Position numbers and translations under genes: made by a program. Under the pieces are notes generated by a model, which saw only the letters and a list, made by a program, of their open reading frames with translations, ran no database searches and was not told the DNA's origin. A stretch of DNA of 8,294 nucleotides from an uncultured Pseudorhodoferax sp. (GTDB lineage Bacteria > Pseudomonadota > Gammaproteobacteria > Burkholderiales > Burkholderiaceae), in assembly GCA_913776795.1 (NCBI GenBank), contig CAJYRH010000346.1, forward strand, positions 1 through 8,294, read 5' to 3'. Shown piece after piece: positions 6,882 through 8,294 of this stretch; within the stretch, counting starts at the first letter, position 1, and every line of letters begins with the position of its first letter.

Positions 6882-7670
6882 TCAACGGGCCACCTGTGCA
6901 AGGTTCTGCAGCATGTTGTCGGCGGCCGCCAGCACCTTGGTGTTCATCTCGTAGGTGCGCTGGGCCGCGATCATGTCCACCATCTCCTCGGCGACCTGCA
7001 CATTGGAGCCTTCCAGCGCGCCCTGCTTGAGCTTGCCGCGGCAGTCCTCGCCCGGGTTGCCCTCGGCCGGCTCGCCGCTGGACTGGGTCTGCTGGTACAG
7101 GTTGTCGCCGATGGCCAGCAGGCCGGTGGGATTGACGAAGGTCGCCATGGTCAGCTGGCCCAGCTCGGTCGGCGTGGTGGCGGTACCGACCTTGGCCGAG
7201 ACCAGGCCGTTCTCGCCGATGGTGATGCCCGTGGCGTTGGCCGGGATGGTGATCTGCGGGTTGATCGGCAGGCCCTGCGCGTTGGTGAGCCGGCCTTCCA
7301 GCGACAGACCGAGCTGGCCGGCGCGCGTGTAGGCGGTCTCGCCGTTGGGCAGCTCCACCTGCAGGAAGCCGTTGCCGACGATGGCCACGTCCAGCTCGCG
7401 CCCGGTGGTCTGCAGGCTGCCCGGGGTGAACACCTTCTGCGTGCCGGCCACGCGCACGCCGTTGCCCAGCTGCACGCCGCCGTCGGCGTTGCGGTTGGCG
7501 GCCTGTTGCGCGCCGGGCTGCTGCTCCACCGTGTAGAACAGGTCTTCGAACACCACGCGGTCGCGCTTGTAGCCCACGGTGTTCACGTTGGCCAGGTTGT
7601 TGGCGATGGCCTGCAGCTTGGCGTCCTGGGCCTGCACGCCGGTCTTGCTCACCCACAGGGCTGGATTCAT
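6882..7670 (-). CDS. flgG: Flagellar distal rod protein FlgG
   Basis: FlgG builds the distal rod that crosses the periplasm inside the P and L rings. It is exported by the flagellar type III system and has no cleaved signal peptide. The 262 residues (E. coli 260) open with the rod/hook D0 helix and motif LQAIANNLANVNTVGYKRDR (19-38). FEDLFYTVEQQPGAQ follows, the FlgG-specific segment that separates rod from hook proteins. The central beta domain includes TGRELDVAIVGNGFLQVE and YTRAGQLGL. The C-terminal helix contains LEGSNVQVAEEMVDMIAAQR and YEMNTKVLAAADNMLQ. The start at 7668-7670 fits the family N-terminus and has AAGGAG (7678-7683) 7 bases upstream; an earlier in-frame ATG at 7728-7730 would overlap flgF. 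A cysteine at residue 210 is unusual for a rod protein. The gene lies 34 bases after flgF. Confidence 0.97.
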   Translation of the reverse strand: MNPALWVSKTGVQAQDAKLQAIANNLANVNTVGYKRDRVVFEDLFYTVEQQPGAQQAANRNADGGVQLGNGVRVAGTQKVFTPGSLQTTGRELDVAIVGNGFLQVELPNGETAYTRAGQLGLSLEGRLTNAQGLPINPQITIPANATGITIGENGLVSAKVGTATTPTELGQLTMATFVNPTGLLAIGDNLYQQTQSSGEPAEGNPGEDCRGKLKQGALEGSNVQVAEEMVDMIAAQRTYEMNTKVLAAADNMLQNLAQVAR

Positions 7671-7677
7671 GTCGCTT

Positions 7678-7683
7678 CTCCTT
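7678..7683 (-). promoter_or_regulatory. Ribosome binding site for flgG
   Basis: The minus strand reads AAGGAG 7 bases before the flgG ATG. It supports the start at 7670 over an upstream in-frame ATG at 7730. Confidence 0.8.
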
Positions 7684-7704
7684 GTCGTTCGGTGTGGCCG
7701 CGCG

Positions 7705-8294
7705 TCACTCGCGCAGCAGCCGGTTGCCATTGGCGGCCATCTCGTCGGCCGCCTTGAACAGCTTCATCTGCATCTCGAAGTCGCGGTTGATCTGCAGCGT
7801 CGCCACCATCTCCTCGATCGGCGAGACATTGCTGCCTTCCAGGTGGCCGCCGCGCACCTGCACCTCTTCGCTGGCCTGCAGTGGCCCGCCATCGCGGCCG
7901 ACCAGCAGGCCGGCCTCGTTCTTGCGCAGCGCGCCGGGCTCGGGCTTGACCAGCTTGAGCTTGTCGATGACCTGCATCTCCTGCGTGCCTTCGGGCAGCA
8001 CCAGCACGGTGCCGTCGGCAGCGATCTCGATGTGGTTGGTCGGCGGCAGCACGATGGGGCCGCCTTCACCGAGCACGGCCCGGCCATCGAGCCGCAGCTG
8101 GCCTTCCCCGTCGAGCGTGAAGGCGCCTGCGCGCGTGTAGGCTTCGCCGTCGCCGTAGGCCACGGCGAACAGGCCTTCGCCCACGATGGCGGCGTCCAGC
8201 TCGCGGCCCGTCGGCATCAGGGTACCGCTGCGCGTCTGCACCCCGTCGGCTACGACGCGCGCCACATGGCGCGCATCGACGCCGACGGGGTGCA
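7705..8294 (-). CDS. flgF: Flagellar proximal rod protein FlgF, 5' end cut by window edge
   Basis: FlgF is one of the minor proximal rod proteins of the flagellar basal body and is exported by the flagellar type III apparatus. The visible 195 residues are the C-terminal four fifths of a protein that is usually about 245 long. The frame stays open to the window edge, so the true start and the N-terminal D0 helix lie outside. TGRELDAAIVGEGLFAVA and EAYTRAGAFTLDGEGQLRLD are the beta-domain signature shared by FlgE, FlgF and FlgG. GGHLEGSNVSPIEEMVATLQ and FEMQMKLFKAADEMAANGNR form the C-terminal rod helix. FlgF rather than FlgG is supported by the position directly before flgG and by the shorter central domain. 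A GTG at 8263-8265 is internal, because family-like sequence continues upstream of it. Confidence 0.93.
   Translation of the reverse strand, partial: HPVGVDARHVARVVADGVQTRSGTLMPTGRELDAAIVGEGLFAVAYGDGEAYTRAGAFTLDGEGQLRLDGRAVLGEGGPIVLPPTNHIEIAADGTVLVLPEGTQEMQVIDKLKLVKPEPGALRKNEAGLLVGRDGGPLQASEEVQVRGGHLEGSNVSPIEEMVATLQINRDFEMQMKLFKAADEMAANGNRLLRE

Noticed and set aside
4626..7757. Two further long plus-strand open frames (4626-6266 and 6267-7757)
   Set aside because: They are antisense to flgJ, flgI, flgH and flgG, all recognised by strong motifs; their products have the skewed composition of reverse frames.
8263..8265. GTG as the start of flgF
   Set aside because: The frame stays open to the window edge with plausible coding sequence, and FlgF needs about 50 more N-terminal residues, so this codon is internal.

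Overview
The window is GC-rich, densely coded DNA from a proteobacterium. Every supported gene lies on the minus strand, so the biology reads from base 8294 down to base 1. The protein sequences (TrmB with its [13 protein letters not shown] motif, the nucleoside deoxyribosyltransferase beside it, and the high GC) suggest a betaproteobacterium of the Burkholderiales, most likely a Comamonadaceae relative. That placement rests on recognition by eye, not on a search.

Bases 8294 to 2217 hold the distal part of a flagellar basal-body operon in canonical order: flgF (5' end missing), flgG, flgH, flgI, flgJ, flgK and flgL. These encode the proximal rod, the distal rod, the L ring, the P ring, the rod-cap protein and the two hook-filament junction proteins. 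The flgJ and flgK genes overlap by 4 bases, flgK and flgL are 3 bases apart, and the other gaps are short. One gap is an exception: about 160 non-coding bases between flgI and flgJ, filled with short direct repeats and a strong hairpin that look like a dispersed repeat element.

Several traits point to a secondary (lateral, Flag-2-like) flagellum rather than a standard primary one. FlgJ is only about 124 residues and has no muramidase domain. FlgK is short at 460 residues. FlgI has no cysteine in its mature part. Directly after flgL sits an uncharacterised 347-residue gene, where lateral systems carry lafW. This gene is the least explained part of the window. It has helical ends and a central stretch that faintly resembles the flagellin/FliD 'IN' motif, so an extra hook-associated protein is a reasonable guess.

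Bases 1125 to 1 leave motility. They hold a nucleoside 2-deoxyribosyltransferase gene and then trmB (tRNA guanine-N7 methyltransferase, 3' end missing, GTG start). These look like the housekeeping flank of the flagellar locus. No tRNA, rRNA, CRISPR array, insertion sequence or convincing promoter or terminator was seen.
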